Shown here piece by piece: positions 51,284 through 59,362 of a stretch of 64,000 nucleotides of DNA (positions are counted from its first letter, which is position 1; each line of letters opens with the position of its first letter). This DNA is from Cuneatibacter caecimuris. GTDB lineage: Bacteria > Bacillota > Clostridia > Lachnospirales > Lachnospiraceae. Both the position numbers and the translations under genes were made by a program. The notes under the pieces are model-generated. The model was not told the origin of the DNA. It saw only the letters and a program-made list of their open reading frames with translations, and did not search any database. The DNA lies in contig NZ_SGXF01000010.1 in the NCBI RefSeq assembly GCF_004216775.1, positions 39,335 through 103,334 of the forward strand, read 5' to 3'.

Positions 51284-51726
51284 CAGTCTCCTCCACGCAG
51301 GAACAGGCGGTAAGCCCCATATCCCAGCATACCGCCGATAGTATTTAAAAGAATGTCATCCACATCAAAACTGCCCACCTGGAATGCCAGCTGAACCGTT
51401 TCTATACACAGGCTGGCGGCCAGCGAAATCAGGGCCACCAGCCAGAAGCTGCGCAGCCGCTTCCACAAAACCGGCGTCATGAAGCCCAACGGCATAAAAG
51501 CCAGCACATTTCCGGCCAGGTTCATAAACACTGCGGGAAACCCCAGTACATGGGCATAGCGGATAAAGCGCCGGATCTCCCGGAAAGGCTCCAGATTATA
51601 GGTATAACCCCGATGCGCTCCCGTCCTGCCGAGCATTTCCGCGAACATGGTCAGGTAGAGCAGAAGCACCAGATAAGCTGCGAATCCGGCAAACAACAGC
51701 CATCTGCTATTTTTCTTTTTTTTCAA
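51283..51726 (-). CDS. VanZ-like membrane protein
   Basis: 147 residues. SRWLLFAGFAAYLVLLLYLTMFAE, a loop with YNLEPFREIRRFIRY, then NLAGNVLAFMPLGFM and SLCIETVQLAFQVGSFDVDDILLNTIGGMLGYG fit VanZ. Function of most VanZ-like proteins is unclear; some lower teicoplanin binding. Confidence 0.85.
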   Translation of the reverse strand: MKKKKNSRWLLFAGFAAYLVLLLYLTMFAEMLGRTGAHRGYTYNLEPFREIRRFIRYAHVLGFPAVFMNLAGNVLAFMPLGFMTPVLWKRLRSFWLVALISLAASLCIETVQLAFQVGSFDVDDILLNTIGGMLGYGAYRLFLRGGD

Positions 51727-51738
51727 GCCATCAATCCC

Positions 51739-51891
51739 CTAAAAGGTTATCTCGCCTCTGCGTTTCAGCAGCCTTGCGCCGCTGATAATTGCCAGGATGC
51801 CGCACCCGACACCAGTTGCAATCAAGATAATTCCGATAATCAGATTAGATACGCCGCTGCGGCTCATTGCTTTATAAATCTTTTCGTTCAT
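51739..51891 (-). CDS. Small membrane protein, 50 aa
   Basis: From the ATG behind AAGGAGG. One hydrophobic span (NLIIGIILIATGVGCGILAII), basic end. Sits between pyrE and vanZ-like. Unknown. Confidence 0.65.
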   Translation of the reverse strand: MNEKIYKAMSRSGVSNLIIGIILIATGVGCGILAIISGARLLKRRGEITF

Positions 51892-51907
51892 CGCTGCCTC
51901 CTTGTGG

Positions 51908-52588
51908 TCACTGCTGTTTTGCGCCGTACTGTTCATAATATGCATCGATTGCATCCTTTATCTGATCGTCTATCACTATTTTTCCCTGGCACTCTCTGTT
52001 ATATAAGTGCTCTGTCACGTCAGCCATGGTCACAATAGCCGCAGCTGGGAACCCATACATCTCCTGGATCTCATCCAGCGCAGACTTCTCCCCTTTGCCC
52101 CGCTCCATGCGGTTTAAGGATACCATCAGCCCTTTGATTTCCACATTTCCCTGGGCTTTCAGAATCGGGAAGGTCTCTTCGATGGATTTTCCGGATGTGG
52201 TCACATCCTCAATGATCACCACCCTGTCTCCGTCCTTTATCTTGCTCCCTAAAAGGATTCCCGTATCTCCGTGGTCTTTCACCTCTTTTCGGTTGGAACA
52301 GTAACGGATATCTTTTCCGTACAGCTCGCTGATCGCCATGGCGGTGGCCACAGACAGCGGAATCCCTTTGTATGCGGGCCCGAACAGCACGTCAAAATCC
52401 AGGCCGAAGTTGTCATGGATGGCCTTCGCATAATATTCGCCCAGGAGGCGCAGCTGGGAACCTGTCACATATCCGCCAGCGTTCATAAAGAACGGGGATT
52501 TCCGGCCGCTTTTCAGTGTAAAATCTCCGAACTTCAAAACATCGCTGGCAACCATAAATTCGATAAATTCCTGTTTATACTGTTCCAT
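51908..52588 (-). CDS. pyrE: Orotate phosphoribosyltransferase
   Basis: 226 residues. Converts orotate and PRPP to OMP, step 5 of pyrimidine synthesis. FTLKSGRKSPFFMNAGGY, VLFGPAYKGIPL and VVIIEDVTTSGKS (PRPP loop) are diagnostic. Separated from the other pyr genes by an accessory insert. Confidence 0.97.
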   Translation of the reverse strand: MEQYKQEFIEFMVASDVLKFGDFTLKSGRKSPFFMNAGGYVTGSQLRLLGEYYAKAIHDNFGLDFDVLFGPAYKGIPLSVATAMAISELYGKDIRYCSNRKEVKDHGDTGILLGSKIKDGDRVVIIEDVTTSGKSIEETFPILKAQGNVEIKGLMVSLNRMERGKGEKSALDEIQEMYGFPAAAIVTMADVTEHLYNRECQGKIVIDDQIKDAIDAYYEQYGAKQQ

Positions 52589-52609
52589 TCTCTTTCAGAC
52601 CTCCATAAC

Positions 52610-52656
52610 TATAAAAATTGGGGAAGAATCCCATAAAAATATTCATCCCCAATTTT
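52610..52656 (-). terminator. Terminator ending the accessory insert
   Basis: AAAATTGGGGA (52614-52624) pairs with TCCCCAATTTT (52646-52656), T tract toward pyrE. Confidence 0.8.
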
Positions 52657-52722
52657 AACATATTTAATATCTATTTTCAATCAGCAATCCGCAAGTATTT
52701 CATTGGAATTAAAACAAATAAA

Positions 52723-53202
52723 TCAGTAGATCGGCGGAAAATCCAGAAAATATATCTGGAATGGATCTTCATGATTCGATTCGGCAAACCATAAGTTTGC
52801 CAAATTCAAAAGATACTCTGTGTCCGTTGAATATTCACTCCATTTTCCCTCAGAAAAATGAACTGCCAAATAAATCTGCCCCATGATATCCTCTAAATCA
52901 TTATTTTCTCCGTCAGTCTTACATTTTTTTGCTGTCTTACGAATTTGGGTACTGCATTGTAATGCCTGCATGAAAAAATATCCCGCGTCTTCTGTTTTCT
53001 TAGACTGGTAACTCACCGCAGCCTGATTAAATAAGCCGCGAAATTCATCATAATCTCTATATACCTGCGCTCTCTGTTCCTTCTTTATATTGTTTACTCT
53101 CCACAGACTTAACCCTGCCATAAAAACCAGGACCACAAACAACAGACATAGTATTATAAACAATATCTTCTTTATTTTGTTCTTTTTTTCCGCCTGCATC
53201 AT
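52723..53202 (-). CDS. Anchored accessory protein, paralogue 2
   Basis: 159 residues. N-terminal span LFIILCLLFVVLVFMAGLSLW, then a helical outer domain with AAVSYQSKKTEDAGYFFMQAL, WSEYSTDTEYLLNLANLWF and DPFQIYFLDF. The domain is shared with the upstream gene at 53205, so the two are paralogues. The gene pair follows a secreted protein gene; an immunity- or chaperone-like role is possible but unproven. Confidence 0.6.
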   Translation of the reverse strand: MMQAEKKNKIKKILFIILCLLFVVLVFMAGLSLWRVNNIKKEQRAQVYRDYDEFRGLFNQAAVSYQSKKTEDAGYFFMQALQCSTQIRKTAKKCKTDGENNDLEDIMGQIYLAVHFSEGKWSEYSTDTEYLLNLANLWFAESNHEDPFQIYFLDFPPIY

Positions 53203-53204
53203 AG

Positions 53205-53678
53205 CTACTCCTCCGTTTCCTCTGAAAGATATGACTGAAAGTTATACATTTCCAATGAAAAAGGGGAACTTTGTTCTTCCTTCTGAAACCACGAATCTAC
53301 TTTCCAAAGATATTCGCTGGTCTCAGCTGAATATGACGACCAGTTTTCCCTTGCCGCCCACCATCGAGACGATATATGATACAGAATCCTGTCCAAATCG
53401 CATTGTTCCTTCTCACCTAATAACGGCCTTATATTTTTTACCACTTGGGAAGCAAGATATTTCGCTTCTCCATAGCTTATCCAGGCATTTTCCAGATCCT
53501 TGTTTTCATAAGAAACTGCGGCGCTGTGAAATGAATTTTTAAAAAGGTCATAGGTTATTTGTATATCGTTTGCTTTATCTGATTTATCCTGTAAAATTTT
53601 GTTATAGTTCACTTGAAAAAGAATGGCTAAAGATATGCATCCGATGATCAGAACAACAGTTAAAATTTTAGTTTTCAT
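53205..53678 (-). CDS. Anchored accessory protein, paralogue 1
   Basis: 157 residues. Anchor ILTVVLIIGCISLAILFQV, then NSFHSAAVSYENKDLENAWI, WSSYSAETSEYLWKVDSWF and SPFSLEMYNFQS, matching the 52723 gene position by position. AT-rich compared with the pyr genes. Function unknown. Confidence 0.6.
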   Translation of the reverse strand: MKTKILTVVLIIGCISLAILFQVNYNKILQDKSDKANDIQITYDLFKNSFHSAAVSYENKDLENAWISYGEAKYLASQVVKNIRPLLGEKEQCDLDRILYHISSRWWAARENWSSYSAETSEYLWKVDSWFQKEEQSSPFSLEMYNFQSYLSEETEE

Positions 53679-53727
53679 AATTCTCCTCCCCTATTTTATA
53701 AGAGAGAGACTAAAGTCCCTCTCTACA

Positions 53728-54948
53728 TCATTGATAATTTGTAGTTGCAGTCATCACAAAACTTTCTCTGGGCCCACTCGCTCCCTGATACCCCACATCA
53801 AAGGAATATTTTGCAGTAACGCTTCTAACTCCGCCTCCAGAAGAATTTCTATAAACATTATCCAAATTGATATAATAGGAATCATTTGCTGCTGTAAGAG
53901 GCTGTCGTAACGGTATCTGAACCCCATTTACAGAATTATTCTTACCAGCGAAATTAAAAGAGCCACTCAAATTTGTTACCGTTTCATACGGTGACCACGC
54001 GATGCTCATACCAAATGCACCTAAACTTATATTAAAAGATGCAGATGCAACAAATCCACCGCTTGTTTCTGTACTTTTACTTCCAAAACCACCAGTAAAA
54101 ATATAATCTTTACTTCCATTCAAAGCCATCTCACCAATACAATTATAAATACTTAAATAATCCCCATTCCCTTGATATGTATTGTTATAATAATAGGTCT
54201 GACTAACAACTGTCAAGTTGGACGCCATTGACGTTCCAAACGAAATATTACTGCTTGGATAATTTTTCGCCTCAACGTTTAATTTAATTGTCATAGTATA
54301 ACGGTATACTCCATGATATGAAGTAACCACCCTTGTTGCAGCCCCTACAGCTCGCGGTTCAATAATAGCTGCAGAAGAAGGAGAAAAATAATTTAACCAC
54401 CAGTGTTCCTCGACAGGGTCTGAAAGCCCCGGAATAATATCTTCCTCAATTTCACCAAACAAATCAATTTGCAAATCTTCAAGTGGTAATTCAAAAAGGA
54501 CTACCTTGCCAGTACTTAATTCTTTTAAATACAGTAGCAGGGTGGAAGTCATTCTAGTATTGTCTGGAATCAGTAACTCTTCAGGCAACAATTTTTTAAT
54601 AATCTGGAAATTCATCACCTCAAAGTGATTAGAATCATCAATAGCCTTGATTGTATACGACCCCTTATACTGTTGAGATTTAAAGATTTTTCCTGACAAA
54701 CTAATTGGAACTAAACTTTCACCTGTTCCCACCTCCGCGTCAAGACGAATACTATTATCTGTAATATAAAACAACGGATTTCTTAATATAGCCTCATTTA
54801 AATCAGTCGAAACCTCCTCCATTTTCTCTGGTATCCCATCTCTTATTTTCCCTTCATATACATTATTATCAGAAGAGGCTAAACAAACCACAGAAAATAA
54901 AAAGGTTGCAATAAGCGAAATAATAAATAAGCTATAGTTCTTCTTCAT
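53728..54948 (-). CDS. Secreted accessory protein, unknown
   Basis: 406 residues. Sec signal MKKNYSLFIISLIATFLFSVVCLA ends at a cleavage-like ALA/S site. The N-terminal half is mixed alpha/beta. The C-terminal half (about 205-406) is Ser/Asn/Tyr-rich and alternates polar and hydrophobic residues (GGFVASASFNISLGAFGMSIAW), so it could form beta strands that insert in membranes or bind surfaces. No named family recognised. First gene of the insert; own promoter (55063-55091). Confidence 0.6.
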   Translation of the reverse strand: MKKNYSLFIISLIATFLFSVVCLASSDNNVYEGKIRDGIPEKMEEVSTDLNEAILRNPLFYITDNSIRLDAEVGTGESLVPISLSGKIFKSQQYKGSYTIKAIDDSNHFEVMNFQIIKKLLPEELLIPDNTRMTSTLLLYLKELSTGKVVLFELPLEDLQIDLFGEIEEDIIPGLSDPVEEHWWLNYFSPSSAAIIEPRAVGAATRVVTSYHGVYRYTMTIKLNVEAKNYPSSNISFGTSMASNLTVVSQTYYYNNTYQGNGDYLSIYNCIGEMALNGSKDYIFTGGFGSKSTETSGGFVASASFNISLGAFGMSIAWSPYETVTNLSGSFNFAGKNNSVNGVQIPLRQPLTAANDSYYINLDNVYRNSSGGGVRSVTAKYSFDVGYQGASGPRESFVMTATTNYQ

Positions 54949-55062
54949 ATCCCATTCTCCTTTTCAGTTGTATTAGACAATTAAGTCATTACTTTACTGC
55001 AAAAAGTCCCCCATTGGTATCACCCCAATTTTAAGATTTGATCACGTCCTGTTTTTGATTAT

Positions 55063-55091
55063 AGTTTACTCTCTATTTCGAGAAAAGTCAA
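55063..55091 (-). promoter_or_regulatory. Promoter of the accessory insert
   Basis: Minus strand TTGACT (55086-55091), 17-base spacer with a CTCGAAATAGAG inverted repeat, TAAACT (55063-55068). The remaining 54,949-55,288 holds no gene. Confidence 0.7.
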
Positions 55092-55221
55092 TACTTTTTA
55101 GATATTATTTCTTGTTTTTTAATATTGTCAAACCGTATCCTGACATATTTCGACTTTTTTCAGCATTTTCTAGGCTGAGTATACGCCAAAAATTATATAT
55201 TACTTAATAAAAGGTACTGTA

Positions 55222-55263
55222 ATAAAAAAATAAGCCCCCATTATTTTCAATAGGCAGCTTATT
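55222..55263 (-). terminator. Terminator after pyrD
   Basis: AATAAGCTGCC pairs with GGGGGCTTATT, then T7 on the minus strand. Confidence 0.75.
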
Positions 55264-55288
55264 CTTAACCTCAAATAATTTTTAAATT

Positions 55289-56200
55289 TTATCTCACAGC
55301 GCCCACCAGATCCGTCAGGCGCGGAATCTCATTCTTCTGCATATATTCTTCGATGCCTTCTATAATCTCCACTGTAGCGCAGGGATTATAAAAGTTCGCG
55401 GTCCCCACCGACACTGCCGAAGCGCCCGCCAGTATAAACTCCAGGGCGTCTTCCGCCGTTGCGATGCCGCCCATGCCGATAATGGGTATTTTCACCGCCC
55501 GGGCCGCCTGATATACCATCCTCACTGCAACCGGCTTCACCGCCGGGCCGGACAGGCCTCCTGTTTTATTCGCCAGGGCAAAGGTCCTGCGGTTAACGTC
55601 AATCTTCATCCCGGTCAGGGTATTGATCATGGAAAGCACGTCAGCGCCCCCTGCCTCCGCCGCTTTCGCCATCACGGTAATATCCGTCACATTGGGGCTG
55701 AGTTTCATGATCACAGGCTGCTTTGCCTTTGCTTTCACTGCTTTTGTGATGGCTTCCACTGCTTTCGGGTCCTGGCCGAAGGCAATGCCCCCTTCCTTTA
55801 CATTGGGGCAGGAAATATTGATTTCCAGAAGGTCCACCGGCTGATCGCCCAGCCGCTCCACCACCTCCAGGTAGTCTTCCTCCGTCCTGCCGCAGACATT
55901 GACAATCTTCACTGTATCAAACTGCTGCAGGAACGGAATATCTCTCTGCACAAATACATCTATCCCGGGATTCTGCAGGCCAATGGCATTCAGCATCCCC
56001 CCGCAGGTCTCCGCCACTCTGGGCGTGGGATTTCCCGGCCAGGGGACGTTGGCCACCCCTTTGGTCACCACTGCGCCCAACCGGTTCAGATCCACGAACT
56101 CGCTGTATTCCTCTCCGGAGCCAAAAGTCCCGGAAGCCACCATCACTGGGTTTTTCAGCTTCACGCCCGCCAGATTCACTTCTGTATTGATCTTCCTCAC
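55289..56200 (-). CDS. pyrD: Dihydroorotate dehydrogenase B, catalytic subunit
   Basis: 303 residues from a GTG start behind GGGGAGG that overlaps the pyrK stop; the longer open frame upstream is not needed. NLAGVKLKNPVMVASGTFGSG, KIVNVCGRTEEDYLEV, LEINISCPNVKEGG (catalytic Cys) and IPIIGMGGIATAEDALEFILAGASAV are class 1B signatures. Passes electrons to PyrK. Confidence 0.96.
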   Translation of the reverse strand: MRKINTEVNLAGVKLKNPVMVASGTFGSGEEYSEFVDLNRLGAVVTKGVANVPWPGNPTPRVAETCGGMLNAIGLQNPGIDVFVQRDIPFLQQFDTVKIVNVCGRTEEDYLEVVERLGDQPVDLLEINISCPNVKEGGIAFGQDPKAVEAITKAVKAKAKQPVIMKLSPNVTDITVMAKAAEAGGADVLSMINTLTGMKIDVNRRTFALANKTGGLSGPAVKPVAVRMVYQAARAVKIPIIGMGGIATAEDALEFILAGASAVSVGTANFYNPCATVEIIEGIEEYMQKNEIPRLTDLVGAVR

Positions 56201-56961
56201 AGTTCCACCTCCCCTGCCTCGAACACAGGGCCGTCCTTGCAAACCCTCTTGTTGTGCACATGAGAATGAGAATCCACTTCTTTCGATTTGCAGACGCAGG
56301 CCAGACAAGCCCCAACGCCGCAGGCCATCCTCTCTTCCAGGGAAAGCCAGCACTCTATGCCTTTTTCTGCCGCATAGGCTTTGACGGCGCGGAGCATGGG
56401 GGTGGGGCCGCAGGCATAGATCACCTCTGCCTGAATGTCCTTCTCCCGTATGGCGTCCAGCACATTTCCCCTGGTGCCCGCGCTGCCGTCTTCTGTCGCC
56501 ACCGTCAGCCTGCCCTGGGCTTCCAGATCTTCCGTAAGAAAGAGTACATCCCGGTATCCTGCCACGATCTCCTTCTCCCCGTCCAGTTCCTTCGCCAATT
56601 CCAGCATCGGCGGAATCCCGATGCCGCCGCCGATCAGCATTGCCTTTTTGTTCTTCAGGGGAAAGCCGTTGCCCAGAGGGCCCATGGCCTCCACAAAATC
56701 TCCCGGACGGTATCCGGAAAACTCGCCGGTGCCATAGCCGGCAATACGGTAAACCAGACGCAGCGACCCCGTTTCCCTGTCTGTCTCACAGATGCTGATG
56801 GGTCTGGGCAGCAGATGGGCCCCGTCCTTTGTATACAGAGACACAAACTGTCCTGCCTTCGCCTCCTCCGCGATCTGCGGAGCTTTGATCCAGAGATCGA
56901 ATATATCTTCTGTCAGCTGCGTTTGACGCAGCACCTCTGCCTGCATTTTACATTTGCTCAT
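56197..56961 (-). CDS. pyrK: Dihydroorotate dehydrogenase electron-transfer subunit
   Basis: 254 residues from the ATG at 56961 (an open frame continues upstream). FAD/NAD domains: RPISICETDRETGSLRL and MLIGGGIGIPPML; [2Fe-2S] cysteines in ERMACGVGACLACVCKS and RVCKDGPVF. Couples dihydroorotate oxidation to NAD. Overlaps pyrD. Confidence 0.95.
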   Translation of the reverse strand: MSKCKMQAEVLRQTQLTEDIFDLWIKAPQIAEEAKAGQFVSLYTKDGAHLLPRPISICETDRETGSLRLVYRIAGYGTGEFSGYRPGDFVEAMGPLGNGFPLKNKKAMLIGGGIGIPPMLELAKELDGEKEIVAGYRDVLFLTEDLEAQGRLTVATEDGSAGTRGNVLDAIREKDIQAEVIYACGPTPMLRAVKAYAAEKGIECWLSLEERMACGVGACLACVCKSKEVDSHSHVHNKRVCKDGPVFEAGEVEL

Positions 56962-56974
56962 ATTCCGCCCATCC

Positions 56975-57892
56975 TTAGAAAATACTGTTGATATCCGCAA
57001 TCATGTCTTCTACTGCCGCTCTGGAAGCGTCACCGAAGTTCGCAGCTCCAATATGCGCGTATTTCTCCTGTTTATAAGCGGCGATAATACCACGGGAGGA
57101 ATTCACGATGGCGCCAAGGCCGTCCTCATTGAAATAAGGCTTCAGATCCGCGGCTTTTCCCCCCTGCGCGCCATAGCCGGGCACCAGGATATAAGACTTC
57201 GGCATCACCCGGCGCAGCACTTTTCCCATTTCCGGATAAGTCGCGCCTACCACAGCGCCGATATAGCTGTAGCTTTCTCCCATGTGCGTTTCACCCCACT
57301 GGGCCACTTTTTCTCCGACCCACTCATACAGCGGGCGGCCGTCGATCAGCCTGTCCTGGAACTCGCCGGAAGAAGGGTTGGAAGTCTTTACAAGGATAAA
57401 CAGGCCTTTGTTCTCTTCTTTGCAGACATCAATAAACGGTTTGATCCCGTCTGTGCCCAGATAGGGATTCACGGTAGCAAAATCTTCACCGAAAGCGGTC
57501 AAACGGCTGTTTCCCACCTGAACGTTTCCGAGATGTCCCGCCGCGTAAGCGGCTGAAGTGGATCCGATGTCGCCCCGCTTCACATCTCCGATCACCACCA
57601 GCCCCTTACTCTTACAGTATTCCACTGTTTTCCGGAAGGCTTCCACACCGGGCACGCCGAACTGCTCATACATGGCGATCTGCGGCTTCACTGCCGGGAT
57701 CAGATCCCAGGTCTTGTCAACAATTTCTTTATTAAACTGCCAGATTGCCTCCCCAGCGCCTTCCAGGGTCTCTCCGTACTCAGCAAAAGCTTTTTTCTGA
57801 ACCTGTTCCGGCACATAGGACAGCATGGGGTCCAGCCCCACCACTACGGGCGCCTGCAGTTTCTGTATCTTTTTCACTAATTCGTTAATCAT
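56975..57892 (-). CDS. pyrF: Orotidine 5'-phosphate decarboxylase (type 2)
   Basis: 305 residues, the long type. VVVGLDPMLSYVPEQ, then the catalytic VIGDVKRGDIGST (Asp-Lys-x-x-Asp), NPYLGTDGIKPF and YILVPGYGAQGG (phosphate loop). Final step to UMP. Confidence 0.96.
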   Translation of the reverse strand: MINELVKKIQKLQAPVVVGLDPMLSYVPEQVQKKAFAEYGETLEGAGEAIWQFNKEIVDKTWDLIPAVKPQIAMYEQFGVPGVEAFRKTVEYCKSKGLVVIGDVKRGDIGSTSAAYAAGHLGNVQVGNSRLTAFGEDFATVNPYLGTDGIKPFIDVCKEENKGLFILVKTSNPSSGEFQDRLIDGRPLYEWVGEKVAQWGETHMGESYSYIGAVVGATYPEMGKVLRRVMPKSYILVPGYGAQGGKAADLKPYFNEDGLGAIVNSSRGIIAAYKQEKYAHIGAANFGDASRAAVEDMIADINSIF

Positions 57893-57916
57893 CTGTCTGT
57901 TCCTCCGATATGGTAT

Positions 57917-59191
57917 TTATGCCTGGTAGACCACATTGCCGTCCACAATGGTAGCCACCACTTTTCCCCGGACTTTCCAGCCTGCAAACGGGGTATTCTT
58001 CCCTTTGGAAGCAAATTGGGAAGGATCGATCACATACTCCGCCGCAGGGTCGATCACCGTCACATCCGCGCATTTACCTTCTTCCAGGCTGCCTTTGTCA
58101 ATGCCCAGAATCCGCGCCGGAGCCAGACTCATCCGTTCCGCCATCTGCATGGGAGTCAAAATCCCCGGCTCCACCAGCTGGGTGATGGTCAGGGCTACGG
58201 CGGTTTCACTGCCCACAATTCCAAAGGGCGCTTCTGTAATGGGCTTTGCCTTCTCATCCGCATGGTGGGGCGCATGGTCTGTTGCGATCGCGTCTATGGT
58301 CCCGTCCTGCAGCCCGCCGATCAGCGCCTGGCGGTCCGCCTCCCCGCGCACCGGAGGATTCATTTTAAAATTGCTGTCCGCAGACGGAATATCATCCTCT
58401 GTCAGCGTAAAATGGTGGGGGCAGACCTCAGCCGTCACCTGCAGCCCTTCTCTTTTCGCCTCCCGGATCATCTTCACGCTGTCTGCAGTGGAAACATGGC
58501 AGAGATGGAGCCTGGCCCCGGTCTCTTTCGCCAGGAGAATATCCCTGGCAGTAATTACATCTTCCACAGAATTGCTGATGCCCGGCAGGCCCAGTTCCCT
58601 GGATTTTTCGCCGTCATTGATGCAGCCGCCTTCCACCAGGTCGATATCCTCACAGTGCGCCATCACAGGAATGCCGGCCTTTGCGGCCTCCCGCATCCCT
58701 TTCCGGTACAGCGCGGAATTCATCACTGACTTTCCGTCCTCGCTGATCCCCACAGCCCCTGCCTTTGCCATTCCGGCGATATCCGCCAGCTTCTCCCCCT
58801 TCTGGCCCGCCGTCACAGCCCCATAGGGAAGCACATGGACCGGCGCGTCCGTCTCAGCCTTTTCCCGCACATACCCGATCATCTCCGGGCTGTCGGTGGC
58901 AGGTTTTGTATTAGGCATGGGGCAGATTGTGGTAAAACCGCCTCGGGCCGCCGCCTCACCGCCTGTACGGATTGTTTCTTTATGTTCCAGACCAGGCTCC
59001 CTGAGGTGCACATGCAGGTCAATTAATCCGGGCAGCACATAGCAGCCGGACGCGTTGATCACCCGTTCAGCTGCTTCCTGCAGATCTGTACCCCGCTTGC
59101 TGATCCTTCCATTTTCCAGGAACAAATCCATCACTGCATCCGTTCCTGTAGCCGGGTCCAAAACCCGGCCGCCTCGAATCAATATTTTCAT
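57917..59191 (-). CDS. pyrC: Dihydroorotase
   Basis: 424 residues, class I form. VLPGLIDLHVHLREPGLEHKETI (metal His-x-His), MAHCEDIDLV, LHLCHVSTADSV and DAIATDHAPHHADEK are the diagnostic metal residues. First gene of the pyrC-F-K-D run; promoter at 59236-59264. Confidence 0.97.
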   Translation of the reverse strand: MKILIRGGRVLDPATGTDAVMDLFLENGRISKRGTDLQEAAERVINASGCYVLPGLIDLHVHLREPGLEHKETIRTGGEAAARGGFTTICPMPNTKPATDSPEMIGYVREKAETDAPVHVLPYGAVTAGQKGEKLADIAGMAKAGAVGISEDGKSVMNSALYRKGMREAAKAGIPVMAHCEDIDLVEGGCINDGEKSRELGLPGISNSVEDVITARDILLAKETGARLHLCHVSTADSVKMIREAKREGLQVTAEVCPHHFTLTEDDIPSADSNFKMNPPVRGEADRQALIGGLQDGTIDAIATDHAPHHADEKAKPITEAPFGIVGSETAVALTITQLVEPGILTPMQMAERMSLAPARILGIDKGSLEEGKCADVTVIDPAAEYVIDPSQFASKGKNTPFAGWKVRGKVVATIVDGNVVYQA

Positions 59192-59235
59192 GGGTCCTCC
59201 AAAATCTATCAGATTTAAAAATTTTTATGGTAGTT

Positions 59236-59264
59236 ATTTTAGCATATTTCCCCAGCCAATGCAA
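59236..59264 (-). promoter_or_regulatory. pyr operon promoter
   Basis: Minus strand TTGCAT (59259-59264), 17-base spacer, TAAAAT (59236-59241), 45 bases before pyrC. I see no PyrR attenuator in the short leader. Confidence 0.75.
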
Positions 59265-59311
59265 GGCTCAATCACCGTTCTGAAAACAGCCTCACGGCAG
59301 CAGCAGAATAA

Positions 59312-59348
59312 GAGCCCGGAAATTCTCGGCTGCAGCTTTCCGGGCTCT
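59312..59348 (-). terminator. Terminator after adenine deaminase
   Basis: GAGCCCGGAAA pairs with TTTCCGGGCTC, then TTATTCT on the minus strand. Confidence 0.8.
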
Positions 59349-59362
59349 CGTTTTCCTACATT

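Noticed and set aside
59192..59235. PyrR attenuator ahead of pyrC
   Set aside because: The leader is only about 45 bases and shows no anti-terminator/terminator pair.
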